This document shows positions 1-5,902 of a DNA stretch of 11,333 nt, piece after piece. The DNA is taken from NCBI GenBank assembly GCA_905212515.1, contig CAJMEU010000095.1:1-11333 (forward strand), given 5' to 3'. How positions within the stretch are numbered: the first letter of the stretch is position 1; every line of letters begins with the position of its first letter. Source of the DNA: an uncultured Oscillospiraceae bacterium. GTDB lineage: Bacteria > Bacillota > Clostridia > Oscillospirales > Ruminococcaceae. The translations under genes and the position numbers were made by a program. A model generated the notes under the pieces. The model saw only the letters and a program-made list of their open reading frames with translations. It searched no databases and was not told the origin of the DNA.

Positions 1-11
1 AAGTATGGGCA

Positions 12-40
12 GGCGCCCCGGAAAACCGGGGCGCCGTTTT
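12..40 (+). terminator. Rho-independent terminator of an upstream gene
   Basis: A perfect 10-bp GC stem (GGCGCCCCGG at 12-21, CCGGGGCGCC at 26-35) with an AAAA loop is followed by GTTTT. It probably ends a gene lying left of the window. The stem is symmetric, but the T run is on the + side, so rightward termination is the better reading. Confidence 0.8.
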
Positions 41-47
41 AGCGCCC

Positions 48-77
48 TTGCGCGGCGGGATGGGCCTGTGGTATCAT
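48..77 (+). promoter_or_regulatory. Probable promoter of the HAD-glycosylase-GNAT operon
   Basis: TTGCGC (48-53), an 18-bp spacer and TATCAT (72-77) preceded by TGG (69-71), which makes an extended -10 element. It sits directly after the terminator and about 25 nt before the TTG start. The -35 match is only partial. The DUF1846 gene has a similar TGG-TATCTT element. Confidence 0.45.
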
Positions 78-102
78 AAAGGGCGGAAATGGGGGATGGG
101 AT

Positions 103-900
103 TTGGACATCAAGGCATGTGTGTTCGACATCGACGGCACTTTGCTGCCCGGTGGGCAGCAGGCGCTGAACGCGCGCGTCAAAGCGGCGCTGCGGGCGCT
201 GCAGCAAAAGGGCGTGGCCGTCCTGGTCGCCAGCGGGCGGGCGCCCTTCGCGGCCCGCGTGGCCCTGGGGGGATTCGTGCCGGATTACCTCATTGCCTGC
301 ACCGGCGGCCTGGTCGAGGACAAAACCGGCGCCCATGTATATGAAGACTGCATGACAACCCAGGAGATGTACGCCCTGGTGGATTACTGCGAGGATTATG
401 AGGTCCCCCTGAATTTTGTGTTCGACGATGGGTATTATGTATATGTGGAATACCAGCGCATGCGCGAAACCGGCACCGGCGCGCCGGGCACGCTGGCTTT
501 TCTCAAAGACGGGGAGGATCAGAGAAAGCATCTGGAGCACATGCCCTACGCCGGATGCGTGTACGCCGCCCCGCGGCAAATAGCGGGCTTCCAAAAAAAA
601 TACGGCCATCTGGGCCTGCGCTTTTTGCCCTTTTCTTCCCGCGGGGATCGCTTTGACGTGGTGCGCGGCGACATGGACAAGGCCCGCACCGTGGCCTGGG
701 CGTTGGAACGCCTGGGGACGGATTGGGCCCACACCGCCGCCTTCGGCGACGGCGAGAACGACGAGCAGCTGCTGGACAAAGCCGCCCTGCCCGTGGCCAT
801 GGCCAACGGCTGCGGGTTTTTGCAAAAGCCCGGCCGCCTGGTGGCCCCGCCCTGCGCCGAAGACGGGGCGGTGCAGGTGATCGAAAAATACTTATTGTAA
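103..900 (+). CDS. HAD-superfamily (Cof-type) hydrolase
   Basis: A cytosolic phosphatase of the Cof/YidA-like HAD group (IIB type), normally acting on small sugar or nucleotide phosphates; the substrate cannot be read here. The 265-residue length fits the family. Visible motifs are DIDGT at 9-13 (nucleophile D9, acid/base D11), a motif-II serine at S44 in LVASGR, a motif-III lysine near K193, and GDGEND at 215-220 for Mg2+ binding. The cap domain lies between motifs II and III (roughly 80-180). Translation starts at TTG 103; no in-frame ATG lies nearby, and a G-rich stretch at 91-95 can serve as ribosome site. It is followed 31 nt later by the glycosylase gene, probably in the same transcript. 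Family assignment is firm; the specific substrate is unknown. Confidence 0.9.
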   Translation: MDIKACVFDIDGTLLPGGQQALNARVKAALRALQQKGVAVLVASGRAPFAARVALGGFVPDYLIACTGGLVEDKTGAHVYEDCMTTQEMYALVDYCEDYEVPLNFVFDDGYYVYVEYQRMRETGTGAPGTLAFLKDGEDQRKHLEHMPYAGCVYAAPRQIAGFQKKYGHLGLRFLPFSSRGDRFDVVRGDMDKARTVAWALERLGTDWAHTAAFGDGENDEQLLDKAALPVAMANGCGFLQKPGRLVAPPCAEDGAVQVIEKYLL

Positions 901-931
901 TAGTATACGAATTGTAAAAGGAGGCGGCGGC

Positions 932-1432
932 ATGGCCTTTGCTCCTGTGTATACCGAGCGCGCCCACACGCTGATCGTGGGCACCTGGCCCAGCCCCAAA
1001 AGCCGGGCCCAGGGCTTTTTTTACGGCCACCCGCAAAACCGCTTCTGGCCTTTGCTGGCGCGCCTGCTCGGTCAGCCGGTGCCGCGCACGCCAGAAGAAA
1101 AGGTGCGCCTCATCCAGCAAAACGGCCTGGCCCTGTGGGATACCATCGAGCATTGCACCATCACCGGCGCTTCCGACGCCTCGATCCGCGACGTGGTGCC
1201 CACGGACATCACGGGCCTGTGCCGCTGCGCGCCCATCCGGCGCGTACTGTGCAACGGCGCCACGGCCTACAGCCTGTGTGTAAAGTACCAGGCCTTGCCA
1301 ACCGGCATCGAAGTGGTGAAGCTGCCCAGCACCAGCCCGGCCAACGCCGCCTGGACGATGGACCGGCTGGCCGCCGCCTGGGGCCCTTGGCTTGCGGAAG
1401 GGGAAAGGAAGGAACGCCGTGTGGACCAATGA
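932..1432 (+). CDS. DNA-deoxyinosine glycosylase (UDG superfamily, family 6)
   Basis: A base-excision repair enzyme that removes hypoxanthine (deaminated adenine) from DNA, leaving an abasic site. The 166-residue protein shows the family-6 pattern: GTWPSPKSR at 17-25, YGHPQNRFW at 31-39, a LWDTIEHC..TGASDASI block at about 68-85, and LPSTSPANA at 131-139. These are the hallmark blocks of hypoxanthine-DNA glycosylases; family 6 uses a conserved Asn in the loop that replaces the usual motif-1 catalytic residue. An excellent ribosome site, AAAAGGAGG (916-924), lies 7 nt before the ATG. The last 14 nt overlap the start of the acetyltransferase gene, suggesting translational coupling. Family assignment is confident; activity is inferred from the family. 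Confidence 0.9.
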   Translation: MAFAPVYTERAHTLIVGTWPSPKSRAQGFFYGHPQNRFWPLLARLLGQPVPRTPEEKVRLIQQNGLALWDTIEHCTITGASDASIRDVVPTDITGLCRCAPIRRVLCNGATAYSLCVKYQALPTGIEVVKLPSTSPANAAWTMDRLAAAWGPWLAEGERKERRVDQ

Positions 1433-2201
1433 GGAGATCTTGCGCGTGGCGCTGGAACAGTCGGCCGTGGATATGAACTGCGCGCCCGGGGATTTTTTGG
1501 CCGCGCGCAGCAAGGTCGTACATTCCATGCCGCACCCGGGCGCCCGGCGCTATCTGGCGCTGCCTTTTTCCTGCAACTTAGTCAGCTATGGCAATCATAT
1601 CGTGGCCTCCGTCAGCCCCGAGGCCGAGCCCGTCGTCCGGGCGTACATTGACGCCTATCCGGCGGAACATTGCTTCGAGACGCCGAACCTGCACGTGCTG
1701 TCCGACGGGCTGGCGCCCCTGGGGCTGAAAGTCTGCTTTATGGCGGAGTATTTCCTGCCTGATGTGACGCTGCTGCGCCCGCGGCCCAGCGCCTGTGAGA
1801 CGCGGGTGCTGGGGCCGGAGGAATTTGCGGGCCTGTATCTGCCCCAGTGGGCCAACGCACTGTGCGAAAAGCGGAAAGCGCTGGACGTGCTGGCCGTCGG
1901 GGCCTATGAAGAAGGGGCGCTGGTGGGCCTGGCGGGCTGCTCGGCCGATTGTGACGCCATGTGGCAGATCGGAATCGACGTGCTGCCGGGCCACCGCCGG
2001 CTGGGCATCGCCTCGGCGCTGACCAGCCGCCTGGCGCTGGAGGCGCTGGCCCGGGGCAAGGTGCCTTTTTACTGCGCGGCATGGTCCAATATCAGGTCGG
2101 TGCGCAACGCCCTGCGCTGCGGGTTCCGCCCGGCCTGGGTGGAACTGACGGCCAGGCCGGCGGCCGAGGTGGACCAGATGAACGAAAAACACCGCCCGTA
2201 G
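1419..2201 (+). CDS. GNAT family N-acetyltransferase
   Basis: A 260-residue protein with a C-terminal GNAT fold that transfers acetyl from acetyl-CoA to an amine; the acceptor is unknown. Motif A is visible as IGIDVLPGHRRLGIASAL at 184-201 with the acetyl-CoA pyrophosphate loop HRRLGIAS. Motif B follows as the segment from PFY (216) through NALRCGF (230-236). The N-terminal half (WTNEEILRVALEQSAVDMNC, then a region with CFETPN and VCFMAEYFLPD) matches a group of two-domain acetyltransferases common in Clostridia. GTG at 1419 is chosen because a purine-rich ribosome site (AAAGGAAGGA, 1404-1413) precedes it and the family begins with WTNEE; an upstream TTG at 1392 would add nine atypical residues. 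The start lies inside the glycosylase gene. Confidence 0.85.
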   Translation: MWTNEEILRVALEQSAVDMNCAPGDFLAARSKVVHSMPHPGARRYLALPFSCNLVSYGNHIVASVSPEAEPVVRAYIDAYPAEHCFETPNLHVLSDGLAPLGLKVCFMAEYFLPDVTLLRPRPSACETRVLGPEEFAGLYLPQWANALCEKRKALDVLAVGAYEEGALVGLAGCSADCDAMWQIGIDVLPGHRRLGIASALTSRLALEALARGKVPFYCAAWSNIRSVRNALRCGFRPAWVELTARPAAEVDQMNEKHRP

Positions 2202-2218
2202 GCGTGTTGGCGCGGAAC

Positions 2219-2288
2219 ACAGCGCAGTGATCTGCTGCGCAAGGGCTGTGTACTCGTCCAGATGCTCTGTAAGGGTTTTCTGTGTCAT
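2219..2288 (-). pseudogene. Truncated 5' end of a small phage/ICE-like gene
   Basis: Reading leftward, ATG at 2288 is preceded 7 nt upstream by a strong ribosome site (AAGGAAGG, 2303-2296) and opens a frame beginning MTQKTLTEHLDEYTALAQQ. This resembles the N-terminus of small helical proteins that I recall from Clostridia phages and integrative elements; that similarity is from memory, not a search. After about 23 codons the frame leaves recognisable sequence and runs antisense through the acetyltransferase gene, so the rest is missing. The ATG overlaps the TGA of an upstream frame in an ATGA junction, as in a compact operon. I read it as a deletion remnant with a breakpoint near 2219. Exact end uncertain. 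Confidence 0.5.
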
Positions 2289-2416
2289 GGTGCGTCCTTC
2301 CTTCTGTATGGCGTTCCCTGCTCGGCGGGGCCTTCCGGCTGCTGTTCTCGATGCAAGCAGCGTGCGGCAAGCAATCGGTTGCTTGCGGCCTTCCAGTGAA
2401 GCGGGCTGGAGTCCTG
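2285..2416 (-). pseudogene. Possible C-terminal remnant of an upstream gene in the same fossil operon
   Basis: A 43-codon open frame on the - strand ends in TGA at 2287-2285, overlapping the ATG of the truncated gene to its left (ATGA). It has no ATG or GTG start and is closed upstream by a stop at 2419-2417, so at most it is the tail of a former gene. The peptide ends with GTPYRRKDAP. I do not recognise it. The evidence is only the operon-style overlap with a gene start that has a good ribosome site. A perfect 8-bp inverted repeat (2367-2374 / 2379-2386) lies within it. Confidence 0.25.
2367..2386. repeat. Short perfect inverted repeat
   Basis: GCAAGCAA and TTGCTTGC pair around a TCGG loop. 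There is no T run on either side, so it is not a standard terminator. Its role is unknown. Confidence 0.5.
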
Positions 2417-2433
2417 TCAGGAATCTTCCTCAT

Positions 2434-2688
2434 ATGCCAAAGGGCCGGAAGGCCGCGATACAGCCCCTTGCCGACGCTACAACCGGCGGAAGCGGATTCG
2501 CTTGGATTAATGATGCAATCATCCAACGCATGGCCGCCGAAGCCGAGGGCGCACGAATGATAACCATTCCCGCCGATCTGTGGAGCCGGGCACAGGCCCA
2601 CGCCCACACAGAAGGGCAAGGCGAAAGCGTGAACAGTTTTATAAACCGAGCCATAAATGAAACCATAGCGCGTGACAAGGAAAAATAA
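2434..2688 (+). CDS. Small ribbon-helix-helix-like protein
   Basis: An 84-residue protein. Its second half looks like an Arc/MetJ/HicB-type ribbon-helix-helix unit: a short strand MITIP (42-46), helix A (about 47-60), a turn, then helix B beginning SVNSFINRAINETI (65-78). The SVNSFINRAI pattern is typical of such DNA-binding folds, often antitoxins or plasmid/ICE regulators. No toxin partner is visible next to it. The N-terminal 40 residues are basic and then acidic, with no domain I know. The frame is open back to 2227, but that part is antisense to the truncated - strand gene and looks non-coding. ATG 2434 has a weak AGGA 11 nt upstream; a later start near 2530 is possible. Function as a regulator is an inference. 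Confidence 0.6.
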   Translation: MPKGRKAAIQPLADATTGGSGFAWINDAIIQRMAAEAEGARMITIPADLWSRAQAHAHTEGQGESVNSFINRAINETIARDKEK

Positions 2689-2714
2689 CCGTGCTGCTTT
2701 GTGGAAAATGCCGA

Positions 2715-2744
2715 TTGTTTCACATAGGGCTGGTGGGGTATAAT
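2715..2744 (+). promoter_or_regulatory. Sigma-A-type promoter for the coiled-coil gene
   Basis: TTGTTT (2715-2720), an 18-bp spacer and a consensus TATAAT (2739-2744). The predicted transcript starts near 2751, only about 17 nt before the ATG at 2768, so the leader would be very short. Confidence 0.6.
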
Positions 2745-2767
2745 AACAGCACAGGACGGTGAACGGA

Positions 2768-3073
2768 ATGACAAAAGAAGAAATGCAGATTTTGCGAGAT
2801 ATGATGAAAGAGGAAATAGGGGCCGCTTTGGAGCCGGCAATGGAGCGGCTCGACAGAGTGGAAGAAGATACACGCCATACCCGTGTACTGGTAGAACAGC
2901 AAGACCACAAAATCAGCCTGATTGCCGAGCAGTACACCGATATCGCGGAGAAGCTGGACAAAGCCAACGACAGAGCCGCGCAGATCGACGACGTAAGGGA
3001 CAGGCTGCGCACCCTGGAAACCGTCGTAATGAACCACACCGCGGCTATCAAGGAGCTGCGCAAAGCCGAATAA
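2768..3073 (+). CDS. Small coiled-coil protein of unknown function
   Basis: A 101-residue, highly charged, almost entirely helical protein without membrane segments or cysteines. Hydrophobic heptad spacing runs through most of it (for example LDRVEEDTRHTRVLVEQQDHKI at about 28-49, then IAEKLDKANDRAAQIDDVRDRLRTLETVV), pointing to a coiled-coil dimer or trimer. Similar small proteins with the HTRVLVEQQDHKI..IAEQY pattern are common in Clostridia, none with a role I can name. I prefer ATG 2768; an in-frame GTG at 2759 would add three residues but has worse ribosome-site spacing. It is a self-contained unit with its own promoter upstream and a terminator immediately after the stop. Confidence 0.75.
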   Translation: MTKEEMQILRDMMKEEIGAALEPAMERLDRVEEDTRHTRVLVEQQDHKISLIAEQYTDIAEKLDKANDRAAQIDDVRDRLRTLETVVMNHTAAIKELRKAE

Positions 3074-3074
3074 A

Positions 3075-3115
3075 GCACAAAGCGGGCAGCAATACGCTGC
3101 CCGCTCTTTTTGTGC
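3075..3115 (+). terminator. Rho-independent terminator of the coiled-coil gene
   Basis: A perfect 10-bp stem (AGCGGGCAGC 3081-3090, GCTGCCCGCT 3096-3105) with loop AATAC is followed by CTTTTT. Flanking GCACAAA/TTTGTGC (3075-3081, 3109-3115) can extend the pairing. It begins 1 nt after the stop codon. Confidence 0.9.
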
Positions 3116-3328
3116 GAATTTGTCCGCAAACCGCCGCTTTGGCGTCTGCCTCGGCGGGATAAAGTTTTCCCTTTGGTCGGTTGTATTGCTCTGTATCCAT
3201 TCGCACGCATTATAAAAAAGCGCTGATTTGTCAATGCTATTTACATGCTATTATAGGCGATTGTGCGTATTAAAAAGCTCTTTTGAAACAAGCTGTTTCC
3301 CAAGGCAAACCCGCTGTCTGGCAAATAA
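3116..3328. other. Spacer between convergent genes
   Basis: More AT-rich than the surroundings, with no convincing gene. On the - strand it holds TTGACA (3234-3229) and TATAAT (3214-3209), both perfect hexamers but only 14 bp apart, which is short for a working sigma-A promoter. A 50-codon - strand frame beginning MDTEQYNRPKGKLYP starts at 3200 without a ribosome site and runs into the terminator of the coiled-coil gene. Both may be decayed pieces of the neighbouring mobile-element remnant. Confidence 0.4.
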
Positions 3329-3352
3329 AAAAGGCGGTTTTCACCGCCTTTT
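3329..3352 (-). terminator. Rho-independent terminator of the DUF1846 gene
   Basis: The stem GGCGGT/ACCGCC (3333-3338 / 3343-3348) is extended by AAAA/TTTT on both flanks. Read leftward it is followed by TTTTTTATTT. It lies 12 nt beyond the stop codon of the DUF1846 gene. The T run on the other side is weaker, but the element could work in both directions. Confidence 0.85.
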
Positions 3353-3364
3353 GCAAGCAACGCA

Positions 3365-4846
3365 TCAGAAAAACAAGTCCTTCGAGGGATATTCAGCCTC
3401 GCAGGTCAGGCGCAGGCCCATCTTGCGCAGGGTGCCCTCGTCGCCGGAGTGCAGCATGCAGGTGGAGTGCATCTCGCAGTCCCGCAGCTTGGGCAGCTGG
3501 GCCATGGCCTTGGCCGTCATGGTATTGGTGGCCGCGGTGATGGACAAAGCCGCCAGCACGTCGTCCACCTTCAGCACGCTGGAGCGGCTGCCCAGGATGT
3601 TGATCTTCAATTTCAAAATCGGCTCCAGGATGATGGGGCTGATCAGCATCAGGTCGTCGTCGATGCCCGCCAGGCGCTTGATGGCGTTCAGCACGCAGGA
3701 GGAACAGGCGCTCATCAAATTGCTGGCTTTGCCGGTGACGATCTGCCCGTCGGGCAGCTGGATGGCCGCGGCGGACACGCCGGCCTCCTCGAGCTTTTGC
3801 AGGGCAGGGGCCACCACGGCGCGGTCGCCGCGCTTGAGGCCCAGCTCCTGCATGATGCGCTTGATCTTGTCCACGGAATCCTGGCTGCCCTTGCCCTGCT
3901 TGGCGTCGCACAGGGCCTTGTAGTAGCGGCGGATGATCTCCTGGTCGGCGGCTTCGCGCACGGCCTCGTCGTCGCAGATGGCGTAGCCCGCCATGTTCAC
4001 GCCCATGTCCGTGGGGGACTTGTACACGTTGTCCTCACCGATGATGCGCGAGAGGATGTTCTTCACGATGGGGAAGGCCTCCACGTCCCGGTTGTAGTTC
4101 ACCGTGGTCTCGCCGTAGGCCTCCAGGTGGAAGGGGTCGATCATGTTCACGTCGTCCAGGTCCGCCGTGGCGGCCTCGTAGGCCAGGTTCACCGGGTGCT
4201 TCAGCGGCAGGTTCCAGATGGGGAAGGTCTCGAACTTGGCGTAGCCGGCGGTGTGGCCGTGACGCAGCTCGTGATACACCTGGGACAGGCAGGTGGCCAG
4301 CTTGCCGCTGCCCGGGCCGGGGGCCGTCACCACCACCAGGGGCTTGGTGGTGGCGATATAAGGATTGGCGCCGTAACCTTCGTCGCTGCAGATATAATCC
4401 ACATCCGTGGGATAACCCTTGATGGGGCGGTGGATATAATTCTTCACGCCCCGCTCGGTCAGCTTCTTGGCAAAGGCATCCGCGGCGGGCTGGCCCGTGT
4501 ACTGGGTGATCACCACGCTGTTCACGCCGATGCCCATTTTGGTGATGTCGTCGATCAGGCGCAGCACTTCCATGTCATAGCTGATGCCCAGGTCGGCGCG
4601 CACCTTGGTCTTTTCAATGTCGCCGGCCGAGACGGCGAAGATGATCTCCGCCTGTTCCCGCAGCTCGTATAAAAGGCGGATCTTGCCGTTGGCGTCAAAG
4701 CCGGGCAGCACCCGCGCGGCGTGGTAATCGTCGAACAGCTTGCCGCCGAACTCCAGATACAGCTTGCCGCCCCATTGGGCGATGCGCTGCTTGATGTGCT
4801 CGGTCTGCTTCTGTACGTACAATGCGTTGTCGAATCCCTGTTTCAT
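3365..4846 (-). CDS. DUF1846 / UPF0371 family protein
   Basis: A 493-residue cytosolic protein matching the DUF1846 (UPF0371) family in length and throughout its sequence. The N-terminus MKQGFDNALYVQKQTEHI, the block VNSVVITQYTGQPAADAF (about 108-125), KGYPTDVDYI (143-152) and the C-terminal CEMHSTCMLHSGDE are typical. A phosphate-binding-like loop GPGSGKLATCLSQ is at 177-189, followed by histidine-rich YHELRHGH (191-198). The biochemical function is unknown to me; a nucleotide-handling role is only suggested by the loop. ATG 4846 is chosen because AAAGGGGAG lies 6 nt upstream and the resulting length fits the family; upstream extension to 5029 covers the promoter. It is a single-gene unit, divergent from the ATP synthase operon, with its own terminator. 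Confidence 0.9.
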   Translation of the reverse strand: MKQGFDNALYVQKQTEHIKQRIAQWGGKLYLEFGGKLFDDYHAARVLPGFDANGKIRLLYELREQAEIIFAVSAGDIEKTKVRADLGISYDMEVLRLIDDITKMGIGVNSVVITQYTGQPAADAFAKKLTERGVKNYIHRPIKGYPTDVDYICSDEGYGANPYIATTKPLVVVTAPGPGSGKLATCLSQVYHELRHGHTAGYAKFETFPIWNLPLKHPVNLAYEAATADLDDVNMIDPFHLEAYGETTVNYNRDVEAFPIVKNILSRIIGEDNVYKSPTDMGVNMAGYAICDDEAVREAADQEIIRRYYKALCDAKQGKGSQDSVDKIKRIMQELGLKRGDRAVVAPALQKLEEAGVSAAAIQLPDGQIVTGKASNLMSACSSCVLNAIKRLAGIDDDLMLISPIILEPILKLKINILGSRSSVLKVDDVLAALSITAATNTMTAKAMAQLPKLRDCEMHSTCMLHSGDEGTLRKMGLRLTCEAEYPSKDLFF

Positions 4847-4909
4847 CCTGCGCTCCCCTTTGCCGAAATCGGCCGATGCCGGCCGGGCTTTTAAAATCAC
4901 ACACATAAT

Positions 4910-4938
4910 AAGATACCACGATTTTGTTGCAGATACAA
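4910..4938 (-). promoter_or_regulatory. Extended -10 promoter of the DUF1846 gene
   Basis: Read leftward: TTGTAT (4938-4933), 17-bp spacer, then TATCTT (4915-4910) preceded by TGG, an extended -10. The transcript would start near 4903, leaving a leader of roughly 57 nt that contains a GC-rich repeat (GGCCGGC...GGCCG) before the ribosome site. Confidence 0.45.
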
Positions 4939-4992
4939 GGCAAAGCCTTTGCATTTTCCGCCCAAAAATTTCTTTGTCAGGGAAAATGAAGG

Positions 4993-5021
4993 TTGAATTT
5001 GCGTCAAAATCCTTGTACAAT
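4993..5021 (+). promoter_or_regulatory. Distal promoter (P1) of the atp operon
   Basis: TTGAAT (4993-4998), exactly 17 bp, and TACAAT (5016-5021). Five of six bases match consensus in the -10 and four in the -35. The start point would be near 5028, giving a leader of about 170 nt that passes a GC-rich foldable stretch (5061-5106). Confidence 0.5.
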
Positions 5022-5128
5022 AGATACATTGGTATCCTGGGGGAATGTCTCTCTCTATCCTGCGGCGCGGGGCGGCGTCAAAGCCGGCTTATGCCGAATG
5101 CCGGGGGGAAATATGACAGTTTTGGTAT

Positions 5129-5157
5129 TTTCCATTTTTCCCGGATGCTGTTATAAT
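5129..5157 (+). promoter_or_regulatory. Proximal promoter (P2) of the atp operon
   Basis: TTTCCA (5129-5134), 17 bp, and consensus TATAAT (5152-5157) preceded by TGT (5149-5151), an extended -10. The start point would be near 5164, about 38 nt before the first gene. This is the strongest promoter-like sequence in the divergent region and probably the main atp promoter. Confidence 0.65.
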
Positions 5158-5201
5158 AGGGGCAAATCCCGTTCCAACAACTGTGTGAAAGGGGCCGGGC
5201 G

Positions 5202-5480
5202 GTGAATAAGCACGAGTGGCGGGCCATCATCCGCGACCTGGCCTGGCTGACGCAGGTGGGCTTTTCCGTGGCGGTGCCGCCCATCCTGTTTTTGCTGGGG
5301 GCCTGGTGGCTGCAGCGGCGCTTCGGCCTGGGCGTCTGGGTGTGGGCCGCGGCCATTGTGCTGGGCCTGGGCACGGCGGCCAGTTCGCTGCGCAGCTATT
5401 ACCGCTATATCCAGCGCCGGGCCGGCGGCCCGCGCGGACAAAAACCCCATGACGGGCCGGAAGGGAAGGACGAACCGTGA
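5202..5480 (+). CDS. atpZ: AtpZ/AtpI-family small membrane protein (ATPase gene 1 type)
   Basis: The first gene of the ATP synthase operon encodes a 92-residue membrane protein with two predicted transmembrane helices (about 18-36 and 43-61) and a charged, glycine-rich tail. Position, size and the two-helix hairpin with GAWWLQRRFG and IVLGLGTAASSLRSYYRY fit the ATPase gene-1/AtpZ family, proposed to act with AtpI in Mg2+/Ca2+ handling or assembly of the rotor complex. The usual acidic residue after the first helix (GxxLD) appears to be Q here, so any ion role is uncertain. GTG 5202 has GAAAGGGG 7 nt upstream. Its stop overlaps the GTG of the next gene by 4 nt (GTGA). Confidence 0.75.
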   Translation: MNKHEWRAIIRDLAWLTQVGFSVAVPPILFLLGAWWLQRRFGLGVWVWAAAIVLGLGTAASSLRSYYRYIQRRAGGPRGQKPHDGPEGKDEP

Positions 5481-5902
5481 AACTGCAAGAAGCGACCAAG
5501 CATGAGGTGCTGCGCATCGGCGTCGGCGTGCTGTGCCTGTGCGCGGTGGAAAATATCGTTTACCTGTGCCTGCACCGGTGGGGCGCGGGCGTCGTCTGGG
5601 GCAGCTTGCTGGGAAGCGCGGCGGCCGTGCTGAACTTCCTGTTCATGGCCGTGACGGTGCAGCTGGCCGTGGGCGGCGCGGACGAAAAACAGGCCAAACT
5701 GAAAATGCAGTTTTCCTACAGCGTGCGCATGCTGGTGCTGCTGGGCGTGGTGGTGCTGGGCTTTGTGCTGCCGGCGCTGGACGGCCTGGCCACGGCGCTG
5801 CCGCTGCTGTTCCCCCGCATCGTGATTTTTTTGCTGCGGGTGACGGGCTTTTATAAGCCCGATCAGGACGAGACGCCGAAGAGAGGAGACGACGAGCCTT
5901 GA
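5477..5902 (+). CDS. atpI: ATP synthase subunit I (assembly factor)
   Basis: A 141-residue protein with four predicted membrane helices (about 13-32, 38-64, 82-101, 107-122) and a charged C-terminal tail. The second helix contains WGSLLGSAAAVLNFLFMAV (41-59), the glycine-spaced pattern ending in an NF pair that is typical of the ATP-synthase I family; FPRIVIFLLRVTGFY follows near the end. AtpI helps assemble the c-ring of F-type ATPases, notably in Na+-type enzymes. It starts at GTG 5477, overlapping the preceding stop by 4 nt, and its own TGA overlaps the TTG of atpB by 3 nt, so the first three genes appear translationally coupled. Confidence 0.85.
   Translation: MKLQEATKHEVLRIGVGVLCLCAVENIVYLCLHRWGAGVVWGSLLGSAAAVLNFLFMAVTVQLAVGGADEKQAKLKMQFSYSVRMLVLLGVVVLGFVLPALDGLATALPLLFPRIVIFLLRVTGFYKPDQDETPKRGDDEP

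Noticed and set aside
2227..2433. In-frame upstream extension of the ribbon-helix-helix-like protein
   Set aside because: Atypical cysteine/arginine-rich peptide lying antisense to the truncated - strand gene start, which has a much better ribosome site.
3228..3256. Rightward promoter TTGTCA ... TTATAG in the 3.2-kb spacer
   Set aside because: A weak -10, and no + strand gene follows before the convergent DUF1846 gene.
3449..4672. A 407-codon + strand frame opposite the DUF1846 gene
   Set aside because: Low-complexity G/H/V-rich translation antisense to a well-conserved protein family; no start signal.
4847..5029. N-terminal extension of the DUF1846 protein upstream of ATG 4846
   Set aside because: It would cover the predicted promoter and the strong ribosome site; the family length is reached with ATG 4846.
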